From assembly GCA_023375785.1 (NCBI GenBank), contig SZWC01006810.1:51977-115976 (forward strand): DNA of 64,000 bases, written 5' to 3'. The notes under the pieces were generated by a model that saw only the letters and a program-made list of their open reading frames with translations, did not search any database and had not been told where the DNA came from. The translations under genes were made by a program, and so were the position numbers. Of the stretch, positions 1 to 11,181 are shown in pieces (positions within the stretch are counted from its first letter, which is position 1; each line of letters begins with the position of its first letter). Origin of the DNA: Penium margaritaceum. Taxonomy: Eukaryota; Streptophyta; Zygnematophyceae; Desmidiales; Peniaceae.

Positions 1-300
1 CACCCTACTACTACAGTTGGCTCCGTTTTTGTACCCTCGACAAGTTTTCTCAGTCTACCTCCTTATCTTCTTTTGGGACCACCTCCACCATCGTTGGTCG
101 TTCTAATGCCATCCTTACTGTTGGACGTGTTCGTGGGGATGGGAGTCGTGATTGTGTTCCTGGCCTTGGTGGGGGTCTTGGGGACAAGGGCCATGGACAG
201 TCCTCCTCGATTTCCACATCTCTCATCACCACCTGTTGGGGCTGTGGCCAGCCTGGTCACTCTACCCCCGGATGACACCCAATTGGTTGCAGCTATCCAT
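1..300 (+). pseudogene. gag C-terminus with broken CCHC zinc knuckle
   Basis: In the frame of position 234 the translation is Gly/Arg-rich and then gives CWGCGQPGHSTPG followed by TGA (273-275). The knuckle rule is C-X2-C-X4-H-X4-C; the stop sits exactly where the last Cys should be (TGC or TGT to TGA). The knuckle of gag nucleocapsid binds genomic RNA in the cytoplasmic particle. The fragment is non-functional. Confidence 0.75.
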
Positions 301-889
301 GCTTGGTAGGCACAGAGTAGAACAGCTTCTGATCTATCCACCAGCTCCTCCTTGCCATCTTGTAACGGACCCATCAGTGCGTCCATGTCCACAATCACAT
401 CTTCCTCCTCAGGACCTCTAGGCTAGCTTCATCATTTTTTCGTCCAGTCCCCTGGCATTGTTGGGCCTAGCTGCGTGCCTCCCCCCAGTTGGCCCTGTAC
501 TATGCATTGCCATCGATCCACTACACACCACCCTCCTGGATGCATGCTAATTTCCTTTTGCACAGTGACTCTTACACTGATGGCACTTGCGATGACCACC
601 ATGCACATGAGCGCAACCTTAAGAAGTTGCTTACCGACATGCTTGGTCTCTGAAACAAGGCGGGTGAGATTATTTTGGAATATACCTCCCCCCATGCATG
701 TCAAGCTAATTTCTACCTCCGTGGTGCTGACTCCGAGGCCCTAAATGGCACCATACCGACTGATACACCTTGGGTTAAGCATTAACAAACTACCACCCTC
801 CCTTGTTGTCTATCTGTGTTCGGTCATTCACCCTCTCTTTTTTTTGCACTGTCACTGTCTCTCTTGTCCTGCCATCAGTCCATTCCTCC

Positions 890-1600
890 TCTTGTTCATG
901 GCTCATTGATTTTGGCGCCACACATGACATGGCCTTTTTGCCACTCTGGCTTTATCTCGCTTAGCCTCTTTGGTTTGGTGCATCCCGTCTAGGGGGTTGG
1001 CATTGTTTGTTTTATGGGGTTGTGGAGGGGGCTTGTTCTTGCTAGATGTTTTGTATGTGCTAACCTTGAGGTCGACCTGTTCTCTGTGACCACTCTTGAT
1101 GACCATGGTATGGAATTAATCTCCAGCCGTGGTGTTGGCATTGTTCTCTTGCAGTTCTCGGGTCGTATTGTGCTGTGCGAGTTTCATTGCGATTGTCTAT
1201 TCCATCTACTATTACCCATCCCATTGTCCTTTTATACCTTTTCCCTTGTTTATGTTGCACCGTCACTGTCCCCAGAGTAGAAACGTCTTCTATATCTCTG
1301 GCTCTATCACATTCATATAGTAGCCATTGACAACCTCATACGTTTGTGTCCTGCTCATGGTCTTGATCCTACGTCGTTTGTCCTACCGTGCTCATCTGAT
1401 TGCCTTCACTGTGCTTGGGGCAAGGTGCACCACTCTCCCTCTGATCTCCTTGAGCTTGTTCATGCTAACTTCATGGGTCCTCTACCTCATGACTTTCTAG
1501 GTGGACTTGATCGCTATTGCTCGGGTTGCATTGCTGTTGTTTGGATCCCTGCTGACATGCATGATGGCAAAAATGTCCAGCTAGGGTCGCCTCTGTCTCT
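890..1600 (+). pseudogene. Protease and GAG-pre-integrase remnant
   Basis: WLIDFGATHDM is readable at 899-931. It corresponds to the copia aspartic protease motif W(I/V)(I/L)DSGATHHM; Asp at 908-910 is kept but the next Ser is Phe. Downstream, the peptide around 1080 (LFSVTTLDD) and the pre-integrase stretch at 1380-1500 (CLHCAWGKVHHSP, then a region like HSDVMGPLP) follow the same order as in Copia-5. Frames change several times. The protease would have cut the gag-pol polyprotein. Confidence 0.75.
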
Positions 1601-1649
1601 TTCTTGATGTTTCCTCTCACTCCAAGCCCCGACAGTTGTGGGATCCCTC

Positions 1650-3850
1650 ACTAAGTTGTGTTCTTGAGTCACGTGATGCCCCTTTCTTTGAATATGTTTC
1701 TTAACATGATATTGATCATCTTGCCTCTGCTGACACCCTTGTCCCACTCTCTCCTTTGAAGGAGGTAGATGTCTCTCCTTCGGTCGTTCTTGTTGCCTCC
1801 TTGGATTGGGGCACTGGAGTTAATGGTGTTATTCGCTCTGATGGTGACGCACCACCCAATGCCTCACCGTTTGTTCCCTTTGACAAGGACAATGATGATG
1901 TCTCTGTTTCGTCTTCCCCATCTTCCCCGCCTCTTGTTGCATCTACACCTTCCTCTGCTGATCTAACCTCTTGTTCTTCTCTGTCTCCAGATCAGTCCTC
2001 CTCTTCTTCACCTACCGCTGCTTAGCCTCTTTTAGCCTCCTCTGCAACAGCTCCTGCCGGTCCTGTTCTTCCTTCCCCCGAACCTTACACTCATGGGGGT
2101 CAACATCGTGCTCATCCTCCCCACAATGACATTGTGTCGGGTGATCTTGTCCTGCGTGCCTCGGGCCTTGCCACCACTTGCTTGGATGGTCTTGAAATTG
2201 GTGTTATACATCCTTGTACAACTGGCAGATACTCACACAATTCTGAGTGCAGTTGATACCTCTATGCTAGGCTATTTTCCTGCTTGCTTTTCTGCCAGTG
2301 GTCTCTCTCCTTTGGGTCATGAGCCCACTATCTTTAGGGAGGCTCGTGAGGCCATAGTCTCATCTCTCCAGGAGACATCTATGCAGGTGGTGAGGGCCAT
2401 GCGGGAGCATGGAGTGTACGAACTAATTGAATTGTCGTCCGGTCACAAGGTTGTCTTAGCATGTTCGGTCTTTCCACACAAGTTGAAGCCAAATGGTGTT
2501 GTTGATCATTACAAGGCACATCTCATAATGAAGGATTTCTCATAAATTACTTGTGTGGCTTTGACGAGACACTTGTACCCGTTGTACGCTACACCACTGC
2601 TTGTACTCTTCTTAGTTTGGTGGTACACCTTGACTGGGAGCTTGAGCTGATGTGAATAATGCTCTCTCACATGGTTCCTTCTTTGAGGAGATGTGAATGG
2701 TCCAGCCACCTGATCTCATCGATGGCACCAACAAGGTTTGGTTATTGCATAAAGCCTTGTATGGATTGAAGCAGTTGCCTCGATGTTGGAACCGATGGTG
2801 GTGATCACCGCCACATTTGAGAGGGATGAGTACGGACGCAATTGGTTGACTCTGCTTTGTTCCTAGGTCCTCCATCATCCCTCTTGTTGTTGTTCTTGTC
2901 TACATTGATAACCTGCTCATTGCATCCCAAGTCCCTCTGTTGTGCAGTCAATGAAGTCTCCGTTACAGTCTGTCTACAAGATGAAGGATCTTAATCCTGC
3001 TCGAGTGTTGGTATTGAGCTTGAAAGGGACCATCCAAATCAAGGATTGCACATGCATCAGGCTGCTTGCAATTGCAGTCTTGGTGAGAGTTTTTACTCCT
3101 TGCTTGAAATGACTCCATCCGTCACCACACTTATGACCCAAGCTGGTTAGAAGCTTCAAGAAACACCTGATCTGACTCAGCTTGGGAGAGAAATCAATGT
3201 CACCGACTATCTTCGTGATATTGGCTTTTTGACATATCTTGCCACATCAACAAGCAAAGATGTTGCATTCGCTATTAACTACCTAGAATACTTCTCTCAA
3301 TGTCCACTCCAGTGTCATCTTGAGGCTGCATTGTGTGTCGTTTGATAGAGAGTCTTGGCAACATGTGTTCTGTTGTGCTACCGAGCACATCCCTCCATAA
3401 CTGTCGATGGCTACACCGATAGTGACTAGGAACATGACACTGATGGATGTACTCCATCAGGCTATGTCTTCTTGGTTGGAGGCATTGTTGTGTCGTGGAA
3501 AAGCGGCACAGAGGGTTGCGTTGTCCGCACCTTTACCAAAGCCGAGGTTGCATTTGGATTTGGTACATGTGAAACTGCCTGGTCGTGCAATCTCTTGTAA
3601 CAGATGCACGTCTTCATTTGGTGCATCACTCTGCGTAGTGACCACAAAAGCACAAAGACAACCACTAAAAATCACGGCATGCACCACTCTGACCAAGCAT
3701 ATCATCGTTGAGCATCACATTGTTTGTCAATGCATTGCCGCCGGAGTTGTAAAGGTTGTCTGGGTGGACACACGCTCTCAGCGGACTAACGTCTTGACCA
3801 ATTTTTTAAGCTCTAGTTTGTTCAAGTTTTGTGCGCATACAATTGCTTTG
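1650..3850 (+). pseudogene. Integrase C-terminus, linker, reverse transcriptase and RNase H remnant
   Basis: ESRDAPFFEY at about 1665 is the conserved integrase C-terminal stretch. A Ser/Pro-rich linker follows (1756-2080), then the start of RT (REHGVYELIEL, about 2403) and the catalytic region at 2901-2912. That region reads YIDN instead of Y(V/I)DD, so the second catalytic Asp is Asn. RNase H ends near 3830 with TKHIIVEHH and WVDTRSQRTNVLTNFL. The frame is broken many times. All assignments are from motif comparison with the other copies in this window. Confidence 0.75.
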
Positions 3851-3899
3851 ACACGTGCACCTTTCAATGGAAACAATATTGCGGTGGTCTGGACAAGAC

Positions 3900-4542
3900 C
3901 ATTTTCTGCCGCCTCACGCACTTGGACTGAAGTGTCTGGCCTACTGCATCCAGACTTAGCACCTCAGCAGCGCTGGCTGCTCAGCTGTGAGAGGGAAAAG
4001 TTGCACTCAACACTTTGCACGAGAACTGCAACTAAAAGTGAGCAATAACTGAGTTAGCAGCAAGAATGAGGTGTGGTGAGAGATCCCTCCCAGAACAACC
4101 TAGGCCCTCACCTCTGTAAGGCTTGTTAATTAGTCTACCAACCAATCAAGCAAATGCACAGTTTTCTGGCCTGAGGAGTTTTCTTGTGACCCCTGCCAGA
4201 GGACCGAAAGCCCCAAACCCGGGTGTCGTCCTTTCTTCCTGAAAACTGGACCATACAAAAACATGCATGCTGAAAACTCACTCGTGCTGTCAGAATCGGC
4301 TAGAAATTCACAGAGCAAGGTTATGGCTACCTGAACCTCGGCAAAAACTACGCTACTCAAAGCAACCGCCTATGAGGGGGGGGGGNCCTTTCTTCCTGAA
4401 AACTGGACCATACAAAAACATGCATGCTGAAAACTCACTCGTGCTGTCAGAATCGGCTAGAAATTCACAGAGCAAGGTTATGGCTACCTGAACCTCGGCA
4501 AAAACTACGCTACTCAAAGCAACCGCCTATGAGGGGGGGGGG
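3900..4542 (-). repeat. Truncated LTR fragment related to the Copia-7 LTR
   Basis: The segment around 4120-4540 shares long matches with 41870-42130, the Copia-7 3' LTR, including the string CCTGAAAACTGGACCAT. Both read in the same direction on the plus strand, so this is the LTR of a minus-strand element. It cannot be the LTR of plus-strand Copia-1 beside it. The match stops in a run of ten G. The left boundary is uncertain. Confidence 0.55.
4230..4542. repeat. Exact 156-bp tandem duplication around a single N (probable assembly artefact)
   Basis: Positions 4230-4385 and 4387-4542 appear identical and each ends in a run of ten G. They are separated by one N at 4386. Two perfect copies abutting an N and a homopolymer most likely mean that a gap was closed by overlapping the same read end twice. 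Confidence 0.8.
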
Positions 4543-5484
4543 ATCGGCCCCTCCCTCGCTGTTGGCCCTCTCTGTCGGTCGGCCAACGGGGCCGATGGGG
4601 CCAATGGGGCTCACGGGCCCGAAAGGCCCCCCTCCAAGGGGGCCCCCTTGATGGGACTTGAAGGGGACCCTTCGAGAGGGAGGAGAGGGGGGCCCCACAG
4701 GAGGGTTGCGAGGCCCTCCTCGCGTTGGCAGCAGCAGCTGCAGCGGTAGGCTGCTGATGTCGTGGCTGCTGCTCCTAGTACTGCTGCTGCTACTACTGCT
4801 GCTGCTGTTGTTGCTGTTGCTGCTGCTCCTGCTGCTGCTGCTGTGCGCAGCAGCTGCGGCTGCTGCGGCTGCTACAGTGCAGTTGCTGTAGTTGCTGCTG
4901 CTGATGCTGCTTTTGCTACAACTGCTGCTGCTGCTCTGCGCAACAGCTGCTGCTGCGGATTGCTGCTGCCGCCGCTACTGGTGCTGCTATACGCCGTCGC
5001 TGCTACTGCTGCATGCTGCTATGCGATGCTGCTGCTTGCAACTGCCTTTGCTGCTGCTACTATTGTGCGCCGCCGCCGTTGCCACCACCGCTGCTGCTAC
5101 TACTGCGTGGTCCAACAACCGTCGCTTCTGCTGCTCCTTGTTGCTCTTGTAGCTGCTACTACTATTGTGCGCCACCACTGCTACCGTCGCTGCTGCTGTT
5201 GCTACTGCTACGCAGGACAAGTGTTGCCCCTACTGCTGCAGGTAAAGGCACGGCTGCTACAAATTCTATCGCCCGCCGCTGCTGCCAGTGTTGCCGCTGC
5301 TGTTGCCATTGCCACTGCTACTACAGCAGCTGCAGCTGCTGTTCTACGCTGCTCATCGCCCCTTTGGCAATCAAGTGCACTCAATTTGCGCTCCTTCACG
5401 CTGCTGCTGGCATGGCGCCACGTGGCATGTTCTCTTTGCGATCCGCCCACTACTGCTCCTTCTGCTCCTCACACGCCCCCTTGT
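4543..5484 (-). repeat. Copia-2 leader: GC-rich block then CAG/CTG trinucleotide tract
   Basis: This region lies between a truncated LTR fragment and a minus-strand primer-binding site. From 4730 to 5400 it is dominated by CTG, GCT and related triplets (CAG in the element's sense strand). These give long low-complexity Ala, Leu or Cys reading frames in several frames, which I do not regard as genes. No gag or pol domain is recognisable, so Copia-2 keeps only its 5' end. Confidence 0.6.
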
Positions 5485-5496
5485 GCTCTGATACCA
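5485..5496 (-). other. Copia-2 primer-binding site (initiator tRNA-Met)
   Basis: The minus strand reads TGGTATCAGAGC, complementary to the 3' end of plant initiator tRNA-Met. This is the usual primer site for minus-strand DNA synthesis in plant Ty1/copia elements. A 9-bp spacer separates it from a possible LTR start at 5506. Confidence 0.8.
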
Positions 5497-5505
5497 AATT
5501 GGAAA

Positions 5506-5753
5506 TGATTTAAGGCATGCAGGTCCATGCAAAAACGAACATGAACTCTGTGTGTGAGTGCGATGCAAGACGGCAAGAATTCGACAAGAAGTCTGGAACG
5601 CTGAATACAAAAGAACAAGGAGTGTTTACAAATGAGCCCCTAGCGGGCATAAGTAGGGACGCCGGCAGCTAGCCGCACTGGGTCCCGTCACCCTCGCTGA
5701 ACCCAAACGAGTCAGCGGGAAGAACACATCACATACACAAGGATAACAACAAC
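5506..5753 (-). repeat. Probable Copia-2 5' LTR (end uncertain)
   Basis: It starts with TG nine bases beyond the primer site, and a possible terminus ending in AACAACA lies near 5750, the ending used by other LTRs here. No second copy exists in the window, so the limits are an inference. Confidence 0.4.
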
Positions 5754-5756
5754 GGT

Positions 5757-6606
5757 GGTCTCCTTGAGGCACCGGAATAGCTCTCCGAGTACCCGGGTCT
5801 CGACCACCAAGGGAAAAGGAGCAGTGCCAGAATATCTCTGAATCAACATCCAGACATCACGCACGGCTTTTCGAACATCGGACGCACAAATTCAGCCACT
5901 AGATTTGCTCGTCGCATCGGTACAGTCCACCGGGTGTCCGGGTCTCAACCCACGGAGAAAACTCTCCTAGCTCGTGACAAGCCCAGAGGGCTGCCAAAAC
6001 GCATCGACCACATCTCGCCAGCGTTGTCGTAGGTGCTCGAGAAGTCTCGGCACAGTCCAGAGGCCCGTCGTGTCGTCACGCCCACCTCTATCATATACTG
6101 CCAACGTGGGTATATGGATGATGCATCAGCATCAGTCGTGACGGGTGGAAGCCACACAAACCAACACTCCCCCTGGCTGACATAGCTGTCCACGCAAGAA
6201 CAAATGAACGAAGGCATGGAACAACAACGTATGCCAAACCACAATCTACACCAGTCAACCACACACACACTCATCTACTACCCATCTAAGGTCTCCGTAG
6301 ACACTGGTACATCCCACCAAGTGTCTGGGTCTCGACCATAAGAGGAGTGATGCACACGCACACAAACCAGTGTAATGCATATCATACACATGTCAGATGA
6401 CAAAATGGTCTCCTCGTGACACTAGCGGTACCTGTGCCCGGGTCTCGACCACTACGAGCAATCCTACAGGTGTATGTGTGCCGACCACAATAGAAACATC
6501 AATCAACACATATGATCATAGAGGGTCTCCTCGTAACACGGGTGTACCTCACCACGTCTTCGGGTCTTGACCACTATAAGCAAACCAGCTGGCATGCAGA
6601 TGCCAC
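5757..6606. repeat. Degenerate tandem array, period about 117 bp
   Basis: A core made of GGTCTCC(T/G), then 33-38 bp later GGGTCTCGACC, recurs at 5757/5794, 6290/6327, 6407/6440 and 6524/6562. A partial copy lies at 5940. Spacing from 6290 to 6407 and from 6407 to 6524 is 117 bp in both cases. The core has GGTC...GACC inverted ends. It matches no coding domain. A further copy lies at 27702, beyond the nested block. Confidence 0.75.
6602..6606. other. Left target-site duplication GCCAC of the nested block
   Basis: GCCAC precedes the TG start of the LTR at 6607. The same five bases follow the CA end of the LTR fragment at 27659. Confidence 0.65.
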
Positions 6607-7372
6607 TGAGTGAGAAGATTCCAGGAAGCTTCCTAGCCTTTGTGCTTGCTAGCCTGACAGCACGGGTCTGGCTGGTTGACACACAGGTCATGCAAGGGAC
6701 AGCAAGGGTAGGGAGAGACACGTGCACTTGTATCTCAAGCTTCAACTGAAGTAAATGCAGAGAGGAATCACAAATGACAGGTCCACAGCATGAATAGCCG
6801 CCGTGGCTCACGGCGGGTGGCGCACACGGCGGTGCCTGTCAAACCTGAACCGGCCCAAATCCACTGTTTTGGCCATAATTCTGCGCACAAGCGTCCAAAC
6901 GGAGCGCCGTTTGATCCTACGGATGCACAACAAAAAGACAGACACAACGACTGGTCACATGCCTACGTCCTGGAACAGCCGGAGAGTGTAAGAAAACAAA
7001 CATATAAATCAGCCTGGCAGGGCTGTCCACCGAGAAAATCCTGAAGACCTCCAAACGTAGTCCGTGGGCTGTGGGAGCCCTCTGGTACACTGGGTAGGCT
7101 GCCAGGCTGCCTCCAGCGGGTGGAGCATCACCTCAGGGAACTCTGTCTCCAGCTGGGTCCGCCTCAAGGATGTGCACGAGCATGGACACGNNNNNNNNNN
7201 NNNNNNNNNNNNNNNNNNNNNNNNNNNNNNNNNNNNNNNNNNNNNNNNNNNNNNNNNNNNNNNNNNNNNNNNNNNNNNNNNNNNNNNNNNNNNNNNNNNN
7301 NNNNNNNNNNNNNNNNNNNNNNNNNNNNNNNNNNNNNNNNNNNNNNNNNNNNNNNNNNNNNNNNNCACAACA
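6607..7372 (-). repeat. Diverged LTR (X) of the Copia-3/4 type, interrupted by a gap
   Basis: It begins TGAGTGAGAAGATT and follows the Copia-3 LTR layout: AGGAAGCTTCCTAGC, then AATGACAGGTCCA, CCACTGTTTTGGCC and GACTGGTCACATGC in the same order. The sequence is clearly diverged. It contains the 175-N gap, and only CACAACA survives to its right. It may be a solo LTR beside Copia-3, or the original 3' end of the outer element. Confidence 0.65.
7191..7365. other. Assembly gap of 175 N
   Basis: Unknown bases inside LTR X. They hide the exact join between LTR X and the left LTR of Copia-3. Open frames that cross this gap are artefacts. Confidence 0.99.
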
Positions 7373-7373
7373 C

Positions 7374-8017
7374 TGAGAAGATGCATGGAAGCTTCCTAGC
7401 AACACAGCCGCCGACTACGTGTCACTGCCTGGTCAGATGGTGACGACCGTCACAAGTCCTACACACAACGGCATGGGTCTGGCTAGGAGACACAAGGCAA
7501 AGTGTCAGAATACTTCAATAGCATTTGCAGACAGAAATGACAATTGACAGGTCCATGGCATAAGTACCTGCCACGGCACATGGCGGGTGTCGTACGCAGC
7601 AGTGCAAGGTCTTTCCTAAAACCGGCCCAAAACCACTGTTTTGGACGTAATTGTACGCAGACATATCAAAACGCTACGCCGTCTGAACCTAGACATGCAA
7701 GATCAAAAGCCGGACGCTACGACTGGTCACATGCATGCATCTGGCATCAAACGGTGGACATACAATGCAAAAACATGCAAATCGGGCCCACGGCCAGTCC
7801 ACCGATAAATTTTTGCGTGCTGTAGAAAAATCGTAGGAGGTCTCGGGTAGCGTCGAGAGCTCTGGAACGGTCATCAGTCAGCTCCAGGATGGTACTCCGC
7901 CACCAGATGATGCACCGGTGCTTCCAGGATAAGCATCAAGGATCTACGTGAGTATGGATACGGCCAAGTGGTCATAGTAAACTGTACAGGTCAACGGGAA
8001 CGTCACAAATCACAACA
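7374..8017 (-). repeat. Copia-3 3' LTR, 644 bp
   Basis: It runs from TGAGAAGATGC to CACAACA on the plus strand, so the element reads it as TGTTG...TCA. Its length equals that of the Copia-4 5' LTR (14834-15477). It is bordered on its right by a short purine tract (minus strand GGAGGAG, 8018-8024), the second-strand primer. The left flank AACAC does not match GCCAC. Confidence 0.85.
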
Positions 8018-8024
8018 CTCCTCC
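8018..8024 (-). other. Copia-3 polypurine tract
   Basis: GGAGGAG on the minus strand lies directly against the 3' LTR, the expected position of the plus-strand primer. It is shorter than the GGGGGAG of Copia-4 and Copia-6. Confidence 0.6.
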
Positions 8025-8099
8025 ATGACCCAATGGTATGCATGTCCATACACGTGCAGCACTGAGATGAGTACAACGAATGCAACAAAAAATGTGACA

Positions 8100-10380
8100 A
8101 GGACACAGACGCACCCCACAATCGACCACTCTCAAGCAAGGGGCAAAGTCCAACAGAACGAATAGCCACCAGGAACTTTCCGCATGCTAGTGCCTTTGTC
8201 AAGAAGTCAGCACGCTGCATGTCAGTGCCAACCCAAATGACGGAGATTATGTGTCGCTCCACCACATCACGCACAAAGTAATGCTCAATTGCAATGTGCT
8301 TTGTGCAAGCATGAAAGACACCACAGTTCTCCGCAATGGCAAGAGCACTCTGGTTGTCGCAACAAACCACAATGGCGGGTACTGACTGGCCAAGCTCATG
8401 GAACAGGCGCTGCAGCCATACCGCCTCAGCAGCCCCTGCACTCAGAGCAACGTACTTTGCCTCCAATGAGCTACGTGCAATGCAGCTCTGCTTCCCGCTC
8501 CGCCAGGACACAGCGGCCCCACCGAGCAGAAACATGTAACCGGTGCGACTGCATCCATCTGGGCTCCAGGCTTAATCGCTGTCGGTGTAGCCGTCAAGGG
8601 CCACCGAACACTGCCGGAAAAAGCAGAGTCCAAGGTACGGTGTGGAGACCACGTACCGCACCACTTGCACAGTCGCGTGGGCTCTAGTGCGTGGAGCCAG
8701 CGAAAACTGGGCAAGGAGGTTGACGGCAAATGGGAAGTCAGGACGTGTGGAAGTGGCCACATACATCAAAAATCCGATGAGACGAAGGTACAAGGTCACA
8801 TCCATTGTCTCCTCCATTTGTGTGGGATCGTGTAGGGCATCTTGCCTGTCATGCGTGAGAGGTGTGGAAGTCGTGGGCACTGCGCGAAGAAGGTCACTGA
8901 AGCGGTCCCCCACAACACGTGCGTAACAGGCCTAATGCAGTAGAAGAGTACAATGTCTGCGGTCTCACATAAACTCCATGCCAAGAAACACCGCTGCAGA
9001 ACCAAGGTCCTTGATCCTGTAGGCAGTCTGGAGGACATCCTTGGCCTCCTTCTCAGCCTCCAGTGAAAGAGACGTGATCAGAAGGTTGTCGACATAGACC
9101 AAGATGGCGGTGAATCGCTCAAGCAGCTGTCGGATGAAGAGAGAGGGATCTGCCTCGCTTTGAACATATCCCGCATGAGTCAGGGTGCGAGTGATCTCCT
9201 GGTTCCAACACCAAGGAGAGTGCTTGAGGTCATACAAGGACTTGCACAAGGGCCAGACCTTGTCACCCTCCTCAAAGCCGGGTGGCTCAGCCACGTAAAT
9301 CTCCTCATCCAGAGAGTCATGGAGTAGCACATTGTTCACATCCATCTGGTGCAGTTCCCAGTCATGCTGAGCCAATACACCGAACAGAGCTCGAGCTCGG
9401 GTCATGCTATCGACAGGGGTAAAGGTGTCAGTGTAATCGATGCCCTAAATCTAAGAGTAACCCTTGATGACAAACCGAGCCTTCTGGCGTTTCACTGAGC
9501 CATTCGCCTTCACTTTCTTGTAAAAGACCCACTTGACCTTAATCGCCTTCCTCCTTGGTGGGAGGTCGACTAGCTCGTAAACTACGAGCTCTCGGATGGC
9601 GCAAAGCTCATCCTCGCAAGCAGCACGCCAAGCGTGAGCATCCTAAGACAAGAGAGCTTCCCTCAGTGTACACGGGTCGGGCGCCATAGAGGGAGAGCTC
9701 TGCGTGTCAAGAGCACAAGCCTCAGTGCTAGGTTTGATGACCACAAGATCGGCTGTTGCATCACAAGCGATATGAAACTCACGAGTGACAAGGTCGTGCC
9801 CTACGAGCCACACTAGATGTACCTCTGTATGCTCAGTGTGGACACTCAGGCCTAGGGCCTTTGTACCGGATCTCCACTCGCGATGTTGCGAGCGTAGTGT
9901 TTGGGTGAGGGAGAAGATACTCGCTGAGCTTCGGAGTCCAATTGTCCAAGACGACCGCAAGGCTCACGGGAGTAACCCGGGCTTGAGGGGCGTATCTCTG
10001 GCTCATCAACGGGCACAATCGCAGCTGGGGAAGGATGAGGCAAGGGAGCTGGTGATGCCGTGTAAGGAGATGCGGGTGTGGACGACATGAGGCTCGGTGT
10101 GACAGTAGGAACATGTGAGGCTAGTCCACGCACAAAGGCAGGAATGCCCGCGGACATAGGTATGGTCACAGGAGTACGCATAGGTACAAGATCATGGGTA
10201 CCTGTGGAGTGCTTGTGGACAAGGGTAGAAGCCGACGGTGCTGGAGAAGTCTCTGGACCAACAGCGATGATCGCTGGGTCATCAAGAGCTGAAGAAGTAG
10301 AGGGAGCTCAAACGGACACATCAGCCAGACGAGCAGTGCTCGCAGACGCAGACTCCCCCATCCATCAAGAAACCTGACAC
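8100..10380 (-). pseudogene. Copia-3 reverse transcriptase, RNase H and Ser/Pro linker
   Basis: RT motifs are [28 protein letters not shown] and SLYDLKHSP. The catalytic site at 9085-9096 reads YVDN, so one of the two metal-binding Asp residues is lost. RNase H gives [32 protein letters not shown] and ADFLTKAL. In-frame stops on the minus strand include TAA at 8572-8574 (Trp position) and TAG at 8932-8934, 9445-9447, 9451-9453 and 9643-9645, at positions that are Gln (or Gln/Glu) in the relatives. This domain would copy RNA into DNA inside the particle. Confidence 0.85.
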
Positions 10381-10429
10381 GTGGGAATGTGTATGACGCA
10401 CAGGGATGTGATTAAAGTCAAATCACGGT

Positions 10430-11178
10430 GGGTGACGGACTCAAAGAAGAGCGCGTCACGGGACTCAACAATGCGACGACGAGTAGGGTCCCAACAACGC
10501 TATGCCTTTAACCACGGGGAGATGCCAACGAAGGCACACACGCGACCCCGCGGTGAGACCTTGGACCCCTGCTGTTCCTCAGTATACCACACAGAAGCCA
10601 AGGATCCCAGACACGAGCGAGGCGCAAGTCAACACGGTGGCCAAACCAGAGCTCATACGGTGTGACGTGGTCCGGAAGAGGACCGTGCGGGAGGCGGTTC
10701 CAAACCCAAGTCATGTAGGTGAAACCTTCAAAAGCAAAGGACTCCAGAAGACCGCACTCAAACCGCATAGCGCGAACCGCATCCTCCATGGTGCGATTCC
10801 ACCGCTCAGAAACACCGTTGTGGTGAGGAGTAGCAGAAGTAGAGACCTGGTGAAAAATCCCGTGCTCGGTGAAGAATCTTTCCATCTCGCCAAGAAAATC
10901 GACGCCGCAATCCGAGCAGAAGGTGTGAAGCATGTGGCGGGACTGGCGCTCAGCCATCACTAGCCAGAGGCAAACTCCAAGAGCAGTGTCACTCTTCTGG
11001 CTCAGGCTGTAGACCCACCGCATCCGGGTGAAATCATCAGTCATGGTCAAGACGTATCGACCCCGATCGGACAGAGACTTGATAGGTAGGGGACCAAGAA
11101 GGTCCGAATGGACTAACTTGAGAGGGCAGAGTGCGCGTGAATGGGAGTCATGGTAGGTGCAACGATGTATCTACCCTA
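10430..11178 (-). pseudogene. Copia-3 integrase
   Basis: Readable stretches are DDFTRMRWVYSL, a second catalytic block FCSDCGVDFLG (usually FRSDRGGE(F/Y)LG), then NGVSERWNRTMEDAVRAM with the catalytic Glu, and MTWVWNRLPHGPLP. Upstream, TGA and TAG (11176-11178, a Gln codon CAG in Copia-4) separate it from the protease part. A frameshift after PYELWFGHR breaks the C-terminus. Integrase would insert the DNA copy into host chromatin. Confidence 0.85.
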
Positions 11179-11181
11179 AGC

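Larger units (their letters stand above)
1..3850 (+). mobile_element. Copia-1, decayed Ty1/copia element (left end outside the window)
   Basis: Fragments of gag, protease, GAG-pre-integrase, integrase C-terminus, reverse transcriptase and RNase H occur in the order gag-PR-IN-RT-RH, which defines Ty1/copia. They are scattered over three frames with many stops. The peptide PHDFLGG at about 1487 and a Gly/Arg-rich stretch before the zinc knuckle match Copia-5 at 22056-25087, so the two share a lineage. Only about 165 bp separate LGGLDRY from ESRDAPFFEY here, against about 625 bp in Copia-5, so most of the integrase core is deleted. No LTR of its own is recognisable; the LTR-like sequence downstream is in the opposite orientation. 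Confidence 0.85.

Noticed and set aside
5485-5496. tRNA gene fragments suggested by GCTCTGATACCA at 5485, 14510, 26883 and 41255
   Set aside because: There is no cloverleaf around them. They are primer-binding sites complementary to tRNA-Met, at LTR borders.
4762-5508. Long plus-strand frames (up to 248 codons) rich in Ala, Leu and Cys
   Set aside because: They come from CTG/GCT triplet repeats open in several frames and both strands, and lie in a retrotransposon leader in antisense.
7009-7443. Frames running through 7191-7365
   Set aside because: They cross a 175-N gap and have no meaning.
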